This document shows positions 38,059-47,220 of a stretch of DNA of 64,000 nt, piece after piece. The DNA comes from an uncultured Acidimicrobiales bacterium (GTDB lineage Bacteria > Actinomycetota > Acidimicrobiia > Acidimicrobiales > SZUA-35): assembly GCA_937922785.1 (NCBI GenBank), contig CALAJQ010000017.1:1-64000 (forward strand), given 5' to 3'. The translations under genes and the position numbers were made by a program. Position 1 is the stretch's first letter. Every line of letters starts with the position of its first letter. A model generated the notes under the pieces. It worked only from the letters and a program-made list of their open reading frames with translations. It made no database searches and was not told the DNA's origin.

Positions 38059-38840
38059 TGCCGATCGATCATGTCAAGTGGGCTGAGTATCTGATTGCGG
38101 GAGTCGACGAGCGACGCGAACTTCAGGCAATTACTAAGCAGGTTGATGAGTTATCCATCGACGATGCTTACGCGATCCAAGCTGCGCTGCTAGAAATCCA
38201 GCTAGGTCGGGGAGACAAGTTGGCCGGGGCCAAACTCGGTCTGACGTCTTCGGCTAAGCAGGAACAAATGGGAGTGTCGGAGCCGGTTTATGGCTGGGTT
38301 CCAGCGTCTTCGGTTCTGGCCGACGGAGTCTCGGTAGAGCTAACCGAACTGATCCATCCTCGTTGTGAGCCGGAGTTTGTCTTTATCTTGGGTGAATCGC
38401 TTGCCGGCCCTGGGGTGACCGTGGCCGACGTGTTTGACGCAACCGACAAGATTGTGGGCGGAATCGAAGTCATTGACTCTAGATATGAGGCATTCTCGTT
38501 CACGCTGGCTGACGTAATAGCCGACAACACCTCAGCGGCTCGGGTCGCTATAGGTTCTGAAGGCATCAAGCCAGGTGAGGCTGATCTAACTACCCTCGGT
38601 TGTGTCTTCGAAGTGGACGGCGTTGTTACCGGGACCGCAACCGGCGCCGCCTTGCTGGGTGATCCAGCAGCGTGTGTTGCAATGTTGGCAAACCACCTTG
38701 GCAAGTACGGCCAACAACTCGAGGCAGGTTGGCTTGTGATGGCCGGGGCCGCCACCGATGCTCGCCCGTTGCTGGACGGCACGGTTGCTACTGCCCGCTA
38801 CTCGCATTTGGGTTCTGTTTCCATCGCAGGAAAGACGTAG
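38058..38840 (+). CDS. 2-keto-4-pentenoate hydratase / 4-oxalocrotonate decarboxylase family
   Basis: AGAKLGLTSSAKQEQMGVSEPVYGWV; HPRCEPEFVFIL; EVIDSRYEAFSF. Confidence 0.93.
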   Translation: MPIDHVKWAEYLIAGVDERRELQAITKQVDELSIDDAYAIQAALLEIQLGRGDKLAGAKLGLTSSAKQEQMGVSEPVYGWVPASSVLADGVSVELTELIHPRCEPEFVFILGESLAGPGVTVADVFDATDKIVGGIEVIDSRYEAFSFTLADVIADNTSAARVAIGSEGIKPGEADLTTLGCVFEVDGVVTGTATGAALLGDPAACVAMLANHLGKYGQQLEAGWLVMAGAATDARPLLDGTVATARYSHLGSVSIAGKT

Positions 38841-38844
38841 TTGT

Positions 38845-39069
38845 ATGCCTTTGGTTAATGTTCACATGGCTTCGGGGCGCACGCCCGAACAGAAGAGGGC
38901 ACTGATGGACGCCATAACCCAAGCCATGGTTGAACACATCGGCGCTCCGAAGTCTTCAGTTCGGGTCTGGATCGATGAGTTTCCAAACACCGACTTCATG
39001 GCCGGAGGCGAACTGTTGGCCGACAAGCAGGCTCGATTGGCTCGCGAGGCAGCTCAGCAATCAGACTGA
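38845..39069 (+). CDS. 4-oxalocrotonate tautomerase family protein
   Basis: MPLVNVHMASGRTPEQKRALMDAITQAMVEHIGAPKSSVRVWIDEFP with Pro-1. Confidence 0.93.
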   Translation: MPLVNVHMASGRTPEQKRALMDAITQAMVEHIGAPKSSVRVWIDEFPNTDFMAGGELLADKQARLAREAAQQSD

Positions 39070-39073
39070 GGTA

Positions 39074-40291
39074 ATGACAACACCCATCTTGGCGGGAATG
39101 CGAATCGTTGAGGGGTCGGCTTTTGTGGCTGCGCCGTCGGCCTCTATGTCTCTGGCATTGCTCGGCGCAGACGTTATTCGCTTTGACCAAATCGGCGGTG
39201 GGATTGATTACCACCGGTGGCCCCTAACCGAGGCCGGCGACTCGCTCTATTGGGCTGGCCTGAACAAGTCGAAACGATCCATCGCCGTGGATCTCCGTAG
39301 CGAACGGGGCCGTGAAATCGTCACGGCGCTGGTTGCTGCTCCGGGTCCTGACGCGGGGATGTTTGTTTCGAACTTTCCATCAAAGGGGTGGTTGAGCTAC
39401 GAAGCTTTGAAACAGAATCGTGAAGATCTGATCATGGTGACGATTACGGGCAACCCTGATGGGTCAAGTGCGGTCGACTACACGGTCAATTCGGCGGTTG
39501 GATACCCGCACGCAACGGGGCCGGCGGACTCGTCGGTGCCGACAAACCATGTGCTTCCAGCCTGGGACGTGATTTGTGGTCAAACCGCAGCCCTAGGACT
39601 TCTTGCCGCCGAGCGGCATCGGTCGCGGACCGGGGAGGGCCAGCATGTGACTCTGGCTCTGTCCGACACCGCAATCTCGACTGTTTCCAACTTGGGTCAT
39701 GTCGCTGAAGCCCAACTTAACCGGGAGCAAAGAGCGCGGCTTGGCAACGATCTTTACGGGGCTCTTGGCAGAGACTTTCCAACTAACGACGGCGAGCGCG
39801 TGATGCTGGTGGCTATCTCGGACAAGCAATGGACGGGGTTGCTCAAGGCGACCCAGTGCTCTGACTCAATTGCGAAGCTGGAACAACAGCTCGGGGCAGA
39901 TTTCTTTGACGAAGGTCAGAGGTTTGAGCACCGAGATGCAATCTGTGAAGAGCTGTCGCGGTGGGTAGCTAGCCACTCTTTAGCCGAGGTCGCCAGGAGC
40001 TTTGATGACCACCGAGTTTGTTGGGGCAGATACCAGTCTTTCATCGATCTGGTCGACGATGATCCTCGTTGCTCGGAGCAGAACCCGATGATGCAAACAA
40101 TCACTCACGAGCGAATTGGTGAACATCTTGCAGCAGGATCACCATTGGCGTTTTCCAAAGTTGATCGTCGGGCTTTGTCTACAGCACCCGTGCTGGGGCA
40201 ACACACAGAGGAGGTTCTTGTTGAACTTCTAGGGCTCTCAACAGGGGAAATAGCCACTTTGCACGATTCTGGTGTGGTGGCCAGCCCATAG
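39074..40291 (+). CDS. CaiB/BaiF-type class III CoA-transferase
   Basis: MRIVEGSAFVAAPSASMSLALLGADVIRFDQIGGGIDYHRWPL...GLNKSKRSIAVDL. Confidence 0.93.
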   Translation: MTTPILAGMRIVEGSAFVAAPSASMSLALLGADVIRFDQIGGGIDYHRWPLTEAGDSLYWAGLNKSKRSIAVDLRSERGREIVTALVAAPGPDAGMFVSNFPSKGWLSYEALKQNREDLIMVTITGNPDGSSAVDYTVNSAVGYPHATGPADSSVPTNHVLPAWDVICGQTAALGLLAAERHRSRTGEGQHVTLALSDTAISTVSNLGHVAEAQLNREQRARLGNDLYGALGRDFPTNDGERVMLVAISDKQWTGLLKATQCSDSIAKLEQQLGADFFDEGQRFEHRDAICEELSRWVASHSLAEVARSFDDHRVCWGRYQSFIDLVDDDPRCSEQNPMMQTITHERIGEHLAAGSPLAFSKVDRRALSTAPVLGQHTEEVLVELLGLSTGEIATLHDSGVVASP

Positions 40292-40332
40292 AGTCTGCGG
40301 TTTTAGCGTCGAGGCCGAGTGGGCTGGATTCG

Positions 40333-40355
40333 GCGCCAAAGTGGACTTTTGGCGC
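40333..40355. other. Inverted repeat GCGCCAAA-N7-TTTGGCGC
   Basis: 8-bp stem read directly; no T-tract on either side. Confidence 0.6.
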
Positions 40356-40433
40356 GTCGGTCGTTAAACGCGCCTACAGTTGGGCATCGGGCCCGCCACG
40401 TTGGTCAGCCCCAATCGAAAGAAGAGTAATTAA

Positions 40434-40631
40434 ATGCAAGGCACCGTTAAGTTTTTCAACGCCGAAAAGGGCTATGGCTTCATCTCGCGAGAGGGTGGCG
40501 ACGACGTGTTCGTTCACTACTCAAACATCGCAACCGAAGGCTACAAGTCACTCGACGAAGGTCAGACCGTAGAGTTCGACGTAGCTCCTGGTCGTAAGGG
40601 CGACGAAGCCCAGAACGTACGCCCAGTCTAA
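40434..40631 (+). CDS. Cold shock protein (CspA family)
   Basis: [32 protein letters not shown]. Confidence 0.97.
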   Translation: MQGTVKFFNAEKGYGFISREGGDDVFVHYSNIATEGYKSLDEGQTVEFDVAPGRKGDEAQNVRPV

Positions 40632-40655
40632 ATAGACCGAGCAAAATTCTTATCG

Positions 40656-40695
40656 AACGCCGCCGCCCGCAGGGGCTGGCGGCGTTTGTATTTTT
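40656..40695 (+). terminator. Rho-independent terminator downstream of csp
   Basis: AACGCCGCC...GGCGGCGTT stem followed by TGTATTTTT. Confidence 0.92.
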
Positions 40696-40697
40696 GG

Positions 40698-41108
40698 CTA
40701 GTGGTCAAGACTGACTGTTCCGTCCTGTCTGACCGTTACTGTCTGACCCTCAACGAGCGCTTCTAGTTCCTTTAGTGCTACTAGTACCACTGGACATTGC
40801 GTGCCATACAAGGTGTCGGCCACGAGCGCGCCTGCAGTCAGATTGATGTCGGCCTTGGCCACAATCAGGCCCGCTGGGCCGGTACCCAACCTGATCGATT
40901 CACCAAGGACTCCGGGTGTGCCAGCAGAACCTCGAGACCCGGGCATTGACACAATCCGCCCTGTCATGAAGGCTCCAACCTGAGGGTGTGCTCGGTCAAT
41001 AATGGCGCCAGTGACGGGATCCAGTCCGCCCCAGAAACTCAGAGGTGCGGTGAGCCGGAGCACGGGGCCCGACGCTTCGCCGCGGTTGAGGATTCGGCCG
41101 GAGATCAC
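40698..41108 (-). CDS. Aconitase X swivel (DUF126) subunit
   Basis: VISGRILNRGEASGPVLRLTAPLSFWGGLDPVTGAIIDRAHPQVG; GTG start 41108 overlaps the large-subunit stop (GTGA). Confidence 0.88.
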   Translation of the reverse strand: MISGRILNRGEASGPVLRLTAPLSFWGGLDPVTGAIIDRAHPQVGAFMTGRIVSMPGSRGSAGTPGVLGESIRLGTGPAGLIVAKADINLTAGALVADTLYGTQCPVVLVALKELEALVEGQTVTVRQDGTVSLDH

Positions 41109-42397
41109 GACCAATCCTCCTGACGGTGTACAAATCCCCGAATCGCTGATTCTACGCATTCGCTTTGATTGCCAAACGCCACCGGTACCCCGAGAATACC
41201 GGGAGCGTAGTAGGCCCACTTGGCGGAACTAGTCATAACGAGGCCGTGTATTCCTGTTGTCAGCGGAGTGAAGTAGGTGCAGGTATCGAGCGCAACTTGA
41301 ACACCAGCGCTGGTTAGCACTGCGTCCCATCCACGCAACTGAAGTTCGGTGAACACGGCCCGACTGGTCGTGACGATCATTGAGATGCCGTCGGCCACCC
41401 GTCGACCTCCGAATTGCCCGATAAGAGCTTCAAACTCGCTAACCGAGAAATGCGGGGTGCCCAGGCAAACCGCACTCAGTGGCCCATTCGCGTCTGTAGT
41501 CAGGTTTTTGCGTACACGATGCACATCTGAATCGGTCAGGGCCGTCTGCCGTTTTGGTGTTCGTCCGCCTGTGGCCTCGTCCAAAGTCGCTGCCTCAGGG
41601 GTTATGCCGATTGCATGGAACATTTCAACAGCCCCCGACGTGGCGGCCGCTGCCGCAATTGCCTTGAGCTGGTCTTCATCGGCGCTCTCCAGTCCGTGGA
41701 TTGCAGGAATATCGGCCGCCGCCATTTCACCGATGATGATTCCCAGCAGGTGATGGAAGCTGGGATCTCCTAACACGGAGTCAGACAAGTTCTCCAAGTG
41801 GAAGACGTGGGTCGCCAGCCGACCCTCGTCGGTGTGCAGACCAGCGAAGGGAACGCGGCCAACAATTGCGCCGCATATATCGAGGAAGTCTCCATACTTG
41901 TTTGTCCGAGCTCCCAGCACCGAGTTGTAGAACGAGACGGCATTCGATTCTGATCCAATGATTTGAGAACCGAACTCGGGTCGGCCGTCGAGTTGGTGAT
42001 AGGGGGCGCAGCTCCATGTCGGTTGGCAACCCAACTCTTCGTAGATCTGCATCAACCGTCTAGCACCGTGAGTCTCGGTTGGATATGAGCTATGCGGTCG
42101 CAAGTTCGGGTGAGCAAAGTCGATCAGGCTTGAGTTGGTTTGGGTCGGCACAGAGACGGCGCCGCTCTCGCGTAACAAGAACTCGGCAAAGTCAAGAGAT
42201 ACCTGGCCCGCATAGAAGCCGCTTCCCACGTGAGCGAAAGAAACATCTACGAAACTGGTTGCCTCCGCAACCGTGGCAGCAGCAACCATCATCTTCATGG
42301 CCAGTTGTTTGGCCTTGCCCTCGGACCCGGCAAGTAGTTCAGTTTCGTAATCTGTTAACTCAAGCACCTTAAGTGCTCCTGATTCTGCCGACGACAT
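41105..42397 (-). CDS. Aconitase X catalytic (DUF521) subunit
   Basis: FAHVGSGFYAGQVSLDFAEFLLRESGAVSVPTQTNSS; CAPYHQLDGRPEFGSQIIGSESNAVSFYNSVLGARTNKYGDF. Confidence 0.88.
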   Translation of the reverse strand: MSSAESGALKVLELTDYETELLAGSEGKAKQLAMKMMVAAATVAEATSFVDVSFAHVGSGFYAGQVSLDFAEFLLRESGAVSVPTQTNSSLIDFAHPNLRPHSSYPTETHGARRLMQIYEELGCQPTWSCAPYHQLDGRPEFGSQIIGSESNAVSFYNSVLGARTNKYGDFLDICGAIVGRVPFAGLHTDEGRLATHVFHLENLSDSVLGDPSFHHLLGIIIGEMAAADIPAIHGLESADEDQLKAIAAAAATSGAVEMFHAIGITPEAATLDEATGGRTPKRQTALTDSDVHRVRKNLTTDANGPLSAVCLGTPHFSVSEFEALIGQFGGRRVADGISMIVTTSRAVFTELQLRGWDAVLTSAGVQVALDTCTYFTPLTTGIHGLVMTSSAKWAYYAPGILGVPVAFGNQSECVESAIRGFVHRQEDWS

Positions 42398-42530
42398 TGG
42401 CGGTAGTGGAACCGATCAAAACTATCTCGCGTTCATGCTCGTGGCTAGATAGAGCTGTCGTTTCAGCGCTGCGGCAATCTGGTTTTGTCTCGGTTTCCCA
42501 TACTCGCCGCAAAAAACTAGGATCAATGTC

Positions 42531-42547
42531 AGTAGGGGGGACCTACT
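42531..42547. promoter_or_regulatory. Inverted repeat AGTAGG-GGGGA-CCTACT upstream of coxM
   Basis: 6-bp arms immediately before the coxM RBS (AAGGGG). Confidence 0.35.
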
Positions 42548-42563
42548 AGACAAGGGGATTTAT

Positions 42564-43439
42564 ATGCAGGTGCCAGCACCGTTCGAATACGAGCGGGCAA
42601 CCAGCGTGGAACAAGCAATTGCACTCCGCGCAAAACTGGGCGACGAGGCGAGATTCATCGCCGGTGGTCACAGTCTGTTGCCCATGATGAAGCTACGGCT
42701 CGCCAATCCGGAACACCTGATCGATATCAACGATCTTGAGGAACTGTTCTACATCAAGGAAGAAGCAGGCGAGATTCGAATTGGCGCAATGAGTCGTCAC
42801 CGCGACCTGCTTGACTCAGAACTTCTTTATCAGCACTTCCCAATCTTCCGAGATGCCGAGAAGCTAATTGCTGACCCCGTAGTGCGAAACCGCGGCACCA
42901 TCGGTGGGTCGCTTTGCCAAGCCGACCCGGCCGAAGACCTTTCTGCCGTTTGTGCCACTTTGGGGGCAACGTGTGTGATCAAGTCTGAAACGGGCGAGCG
43001 AGTGGTCGACATGAAAGAGTTCCACGTCGGCCCTTATGAAACCGCTGTAGGCGACGCCGAGATGCTCACCGAGATCAGGATTCCCACTGCCTCAAATGGT
43101 GGCAGCGCGTATGAAAAGGTTGAGCGCCGAGCCGGTGACTGGGCCGTTGTTTCATCGGGAGCGTCGGTTTGGATGGACGGTGACACGATCACCGCAGGCC
43201 GTGTAGGCCTGGCCGCAGTTGGAGACAACACCACTCAACTTGATGGAGTAGCCGAACTTCTGGCCGGCAAGACGGCCTCCGAAGAGCTCTACACCCAGGC
43301 GGGAGAACTGGCCGCTGCCAGCTGTAGCCCCCAGACTGACAACCGAGGAACCGAAGCGTACAAACGACATTTGGCAATGGAACTCACCCGGCGGTCACTT
43401 CGCCGAGCAGTGGCCCGAGCCCAGGGCCAGGAGGCTTGA
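42564..43439 (+). CDS. coxM: Carbon monoxide dehydrogenase medium (FAD) subunit
   Basis: ARFIAGGHSLLPMMKLRLANPEHLIDI; TIGGSLCQADPAEDLSAV. Confidence 0.95.
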   Translation: MQVPAPFEYERATSVEQAIALRAKLGDEARFIAGGHSLLPMMKLRLANPEHLIDINDLEELFYIKEEAGEIRIGAMSRHRDLLDSELLYQHFPIFRDAEKLIADPVVRNRGTIGGSLCQADPAEDLSAVCATLGATCVIKSETGERVVDMKEFHVGPYETAVGDAEMLTEIRIPTASNGGSAYEKVERRAGDWAVVSSGASVWMDGDTITAGRVGLAAVGDNTTQLDGVAELLAGKTASEELYTQAGELAAASCSPQTDNRGTEAYKRHLAMELTRRSLRRAVARAQGQEA

Positions 43440-43440
43440 A

Positions 43441-43920
43441 ATGCAAGTAAACATGAACATCAACGGCGAAGCCGTAAGCGAAGATGTAGAAGCCCGGACA
43501 CTATTGGTTCACTTCATCCGAGACGATGTGGGGCTTACCGGCACCCACTGGGGTTGCGACACCAGCAACTGTGGAACCTGTGTAGTCCTCATTGACGGTG
43601 AACCAGTGAAGTCCTGCACAACCTTGGCAGCAATGGCCAGCGGTCACGACATCACCACGGTTGAAGGCCTTGAAGTAGACAACGTGCTCGACCCAGTGCA
43701 AGAAGGCTTCATGCAGTGCCACGGCCTGCAATGTGGCTTCTGTACCCCCGGCATGATGCTTACTGCCCGCGCGCTGCTTAACAACAATCCAAACCCAAGC
43801 GAGGAAGTGATACGGGAAGCAATCTCGGGTCAGATCTGCCGCTGTACCGGCTATTCAACAATCGTTAGGTCCATCCAATGGGCCGCAGAACACGGGACGC
43901 CTGTCTCGGTGGGGAACTAG
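43441..43920 (+). CDS. coxS: Carbon monoxide dehydrogenase small (2Fe-2S) subunit
   Basis: GCDTSNCGTCVVLIDGEPVKSCTTLA; CGFCTPGMMLTARALL; CRCTGY. Confidence 0.96.
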   Translation: MQVNMNINGEAVSEDVEARTLLVHFIRDDVGLTGTHWGCDTSNCGTCVVLIDGEPVKSCTTLAAMASGHDITTVEGLEVDNVLDPVQEGFMQCHGLQCGFCTPGMMLTARALLNNNPNPSEEVIREAISGQICRCTGYSTIVRSIQWAAEHGTPVSVGN

Positions 43921-43923
43921 AAC

Positions 43924-46299
43924 ATGACAACAACAGAACCAGCACCAACAGAGGAACGACCGATTGGTTTCGGGAAGCTGCTTCGCAAGGAAGACCCTCG
44001 CCTAATTCGAGGCATGGGCAACTTCGTTGACGACATTCAGCTTAAGGGAATGCTCCATCTGGCCATTCTCCGCTCACCAATGGCTCACGCCAAGATTGTC
44101 AGCATCGACAAGTCCGCGGCAGAAGCAATGGAAGGCGTAGTAGCAGTCGTCACTGGTGAAGACCTCGCTGGCCATGGCCTAGCTTGGATGCCAACACTTT
44201 CAAACGACGTGCAGGCCGTGTTAGCTACCGACAAGGTTCGCTTCCAGCATCAAGAAGTTGCATTTGTTGTTGCCACCGACCGTTACATCGCTCGAGACGC
44301 ACTTGAGCAGATCGACGTTGAGTACGAATGGATCGACCCAGTAGTCGACGTTCGCACTGCAATGAACCCAGACGTTCCGGTAATCCGGACCGATCTTGAA
44401 GGCAAAACCGACAACCACGTTTTCGACTGGGAAACCGGCGACGCGGCGGCAACACAAGCCGTTTTCGACAACGCCGATGTTGTCGTTAAACAGGAAGTCA
44501 TCTACCCCCGTTCACATCCAGCTCCGATGGAGACATGCGGCTGTGTCGCTGACCTCAATCGGGTGTCAGGGCAGCTAAACCTGTGGAGCACCACTCAGGC
44601 GCCCCACGCCCACCGGACCGTTTATGCGTTGGTGGCAGGTCTTCCCGAGCACAAGATCAGAGTGATTGCCCCCGACATTGGCGGCGGCTTTGGCAACAAG
44701 GTACCGATCTACCCCGGATATGTGTGCGCTATTGTTGCGTCGCTTCTCATCGGCAAGCCAGTTAAGTGGATGGAAGACCGTACCGAGAACCTCGTAACCA
44801 CCGGCTTCGCCCGTGATTATGTGATGCAAGGCGAGATCGCCGCCACTAAGGAAGGCAAGATCCTTGCTATCAGAACCGACGTCCTAGCCGACCACGGTGC
44901 CTTCAACGGCGTTGCTGCTCCAGTGAAGTACCCGGCCGGATTCTTCGGCGTGTTCACCGGCAGCTACGACATCGAAGCTGCGTATTGTTCGATGAAGGCC
45001 GTCTACACCAACAAGGCGCCGGGTGGCGTCGCCTACGCATGTTCGTTCCGAATCACCGAAGCGGTGTATCTGGTTGAACGCATGGTCGACGTGCTAGCCC
45101 TCGAGCTAGACATGGATTCGGCCGAACTCAGGCTGAAGAACCTGATCAAAGAAGATCAATTCCCGTATGAGACTAAGACCGGTTGGGTCTATGACTCGGG
45201 CAACTACGAGCCGGCCCTGCGTAAAGCCATGGAGATGGCTGGTTACGACGAGCTTCGTCGTGAACAGGCCGAAAAGCGTGAACGGGGCGAGCTGATGGGT
45301 ATTGGCCTGTCGTTCTTCACCGAAGCCGTTGGTGCCGGTCCTCGTAAGGACATGGACATCTTGGGTCTAGGCATGGCCGATGGTTGCGAGCTTCGTATCC
45401 ACCCAACGGGTAAGGCCGTCGTTCGGCTTTCAGTTAAGACTCAGGGGCAAGGCCACGAAACCACGTTCGCTCAGATCGTGGCGGAGGAAATCGGCATCCC
45501 GCCTGAAGACATCGAAGTAGTGCATGGCGATACCGATAACACACCGTTTGGCCTTGGTACCTATGGGTCTCGGTCAACTCCGGTTTCGGGTGCGGCGGCT
45601 GCTTTGGTAACCCGTAAGGTTCGTGACAAGGCGCAGATCATTGCTTCGGGAATGCTTGAAGTTTCGGTGGCCGACCTTGAATGGAACAAGGGTTCATTCA
45701 GCGTTAAGGGCGACCCGTCCAAGTCTGTAACTATTCAAGACATCGCCATGAAGGCCCACGGCGCAGGCGATCTGCCCGAAGGAATCGAAGGCGGCTTGGA
45801 AGCTCAGATTTGTTACAACCCTGAGAATCTGACCTATCCGTTTGGTGCTTACATTTGTGTTGTCGACGTTGACCCTGGAACTGCCGAAGTAAAGGTCCGC
45901 CGCTTCATTGCGGTTGACGACTGCGGCACCCAAATCAACCCGATGATCATTGAGGGTCAGGTGCATGGTGGCTTGGCTGACGGTGTTGGCATGGCCCTGA
46001 TGCAGATGATTTCGTTCGACGAAGACGGCAACTGCCTGTCTGGTTCGTTGATGGAATACCTCATCCCAACTGCTTTGGAAACTCCAGATTGGGAGACAGG
46101 GCACACGGTTACTCCGTCGCCTCACCACCCAATTGGAGCTAAGGGTGTAGGCGAGTCCGCAACGGTTGGCTCACCGCCAGCAGTTGTAAACGCAGTTGTT
46201 GATGCGCTTCGCCCTTACGGGGTCAAGCACGCTGACATGCCGCTCACGCCTTCACGGGTTTGGGAAGCAATGCAGGGCAACCACACGCCACCTATCTAG
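43924..46299 (+). CDS. coxL: Form I aerobic carbon monoxide dehydrogenase large subunit
   Basis: 791 aa molybdenum hydroxylase; active-site motif AYACSFR (form I signature AYXCSFR) at 45031-45051. Confidence 0.96.
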   Translation: MTTTEPAPTEERPIGFGKLLRKEDPRLIRGMGNFVDDIQLKGMLHLAILRSPMAHAKIVSIDKSAAEAMEGVVAVVTGEDLAGHGLAWMPTLSNDVQAVLATDKVRFQHQEVAFVVATDRYIARDALEQIDVEYEWIDPVVDVRTAMNPDVPVIRTDLEGKTDNHVFDWETGDAAATQAVFDNADVVVKQEVIYPRSHPAPMETCGCVADLNRVSGQLNLWSTTQAPHAHRTVYALVAGLPEHKIRVIAPDIGGGFGNKVPIYPGYVCAIVASLLIGKPVKWMEDRTENLVTTGFARDYVMQGEIAATKEGKILAIRTDVLADHGAFNGVAAPVKYPAGFFGVFTGSYDIEAAYCSMKAVYTNKAPGGVAYACSFRITEAVYLVERMVDVLALELDMDSAELRLKNLIKEDQFPYETKTGWVYDSGNYEPALRKAMEMAGYDELRREQAEKRERGELMGIGLSFFTEAVGAGPRKDMDILGLGMADGCELRIHPTGKAVVRLSVKTQGQGHETTFAQIVAEEIGIPPEDIEVVHGDTDNTPFGLGTYGSRSTPVSGAAAALVTRKVRDKAQIIASGMLEVSVADLEWNKGSFSVKGDPSKSVTIQDIAMKAHGAGDLPEGIEGGLEAQICYNPENLTYPFGAYICVVDVDPGTAEVKVRRFIAVDDCGTQINPMIIEGQVHGGLADGVGMALMQMISFDEDGNCLSGSLMEYLIPTALETPDWETGHTVTPSPHHPIGAKGVGESATVGSPPAVVNAVVDALRPYGVKHADMPLTPSRVWEAMQGNHTPPI

Positions 46300-46317
46300 G
46301 GCGTACCCTCTCCGTAT

Positions 46318-47220
46318 ATGACTGCACAAAGCCGCCATGCCGCCCGCAAGGGCGAACTGATAGAACAAGGCGTGCCATTCGTTCAGGCCACCGTCGTTCG
46401 GGCCCAGTGCCCGACGTCGGCTCGGCCTGGCGATGCCGCCATCGTTTTGGCCGACGGATCAATCGAAGGGTTCATCGGTGGCCAATGCGCCGAAGGCTCA
46501 GTTCGGGTGGCATCGGTGCCTTTGTTGGAATCGGGCTCTACTTTGTTGCTCCGGATATTGCCCGAAAGTAGCGACGAATATCCAGACGCTGAAGGCGCAA
46601 TCACTGTTGTGAACGAGTGCTTATCTGGGGGAGCGATAGAGATCTTCCTTGAGCCCAACCTGCCAGCGCCGCGTCTGGCCATTGTTGGCAGTACACCGAT
46701 TGCTGATGCCCTGGCCCAATTCGGGGCGCCGCTCGGTTTTGGAGTTGACGTAACAGCAAGTGGGGTTCCCGAAGTCCGAGGCAGCCTGGCTGTACTTATC
46801 TCAAGCCACGGCCGTAACGAGCCCGAGACGATCCGTGCCGCACTAGATGCTGGTGTCGGCTTCATTGGTTTGGTTGCAAGTCCTAAGCGGGGCAGTGCAG
46901 TGTTGGCCGAGTTAGAGCTATCCAGTGAAGAGCTCAAACGGGTTCATTCGCCCGTCGGTTTCGATATTGGAGCGAAGACCGCCGAAGAGATCGCAATCTC
47001 GATTCTGGCCAGTGTTGTTCAGGCCGTTCGCCAAGACGGCTTGAAGCCGGCTCAAACCGAAGCGCCAACTCGGCCCGAGTCAGCGATCGATCCGGTGTGC
47101 GGCATGACTGTCATGGTTGCTCCTGACACATCCCACCTTGAGGTAGACGGCACCGACTACTGGTTCTGTAACCCAGGCTGTCGAACTCGATACGCCGAAG
47201 AAGTCGGCGTCGCCGGGTGA
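46318..47220 (+). CDS. XdhC/CoxF-family protein with C-terminal YHS domain
   Basis: XdhC-like N-term (QATVVRAQCPTSARPGDAAIVLADGSIEGFIGGQCAEGSVR) and DPVCGMTVMVAPDTSHLEVDGTDYWFCNPGCRTRYAEE. Confidence 0.88.
   Translation: MTAQSRHAARKGELIEQGVPFVQATVVRAQCPTSARPGDAAIVLADGSIEGFIGGQCAEGSVRVASVPLLESGSTLLLRILPESSDEYPDAEGAITVVNECLSGGAIEIFLEPNLPAPRLAIVGSTPIADALAQFGAPLGFGVDVTASGVPEVRGSLAVLISSHGRNEPETIRAALDAGVGFIGLVASPKRGSAVLAELELSSEELKRVHSPVGFDIGAKTAEEIAISILASVVQAVRQDGLKPAQTEAPTRPESAIDPVCGMTVMVAPDTSHLEVDGTDYWFCNPGCRTRYAEEVGVAG

Noticed and set aside
43924-46299. Generic xanthine dehydrogenase or form II CoxL
   Set aside because: The AYACSFR motif fits form I CoxL; coxM-S-L order and CoxD/E neighbours agree.
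46383-46937. Minus-strand 184-aa ORF
   Set aside because: Antisense shadow of the XdhC-YHS gene, low-complexity Ser/Ala/Pro translation.
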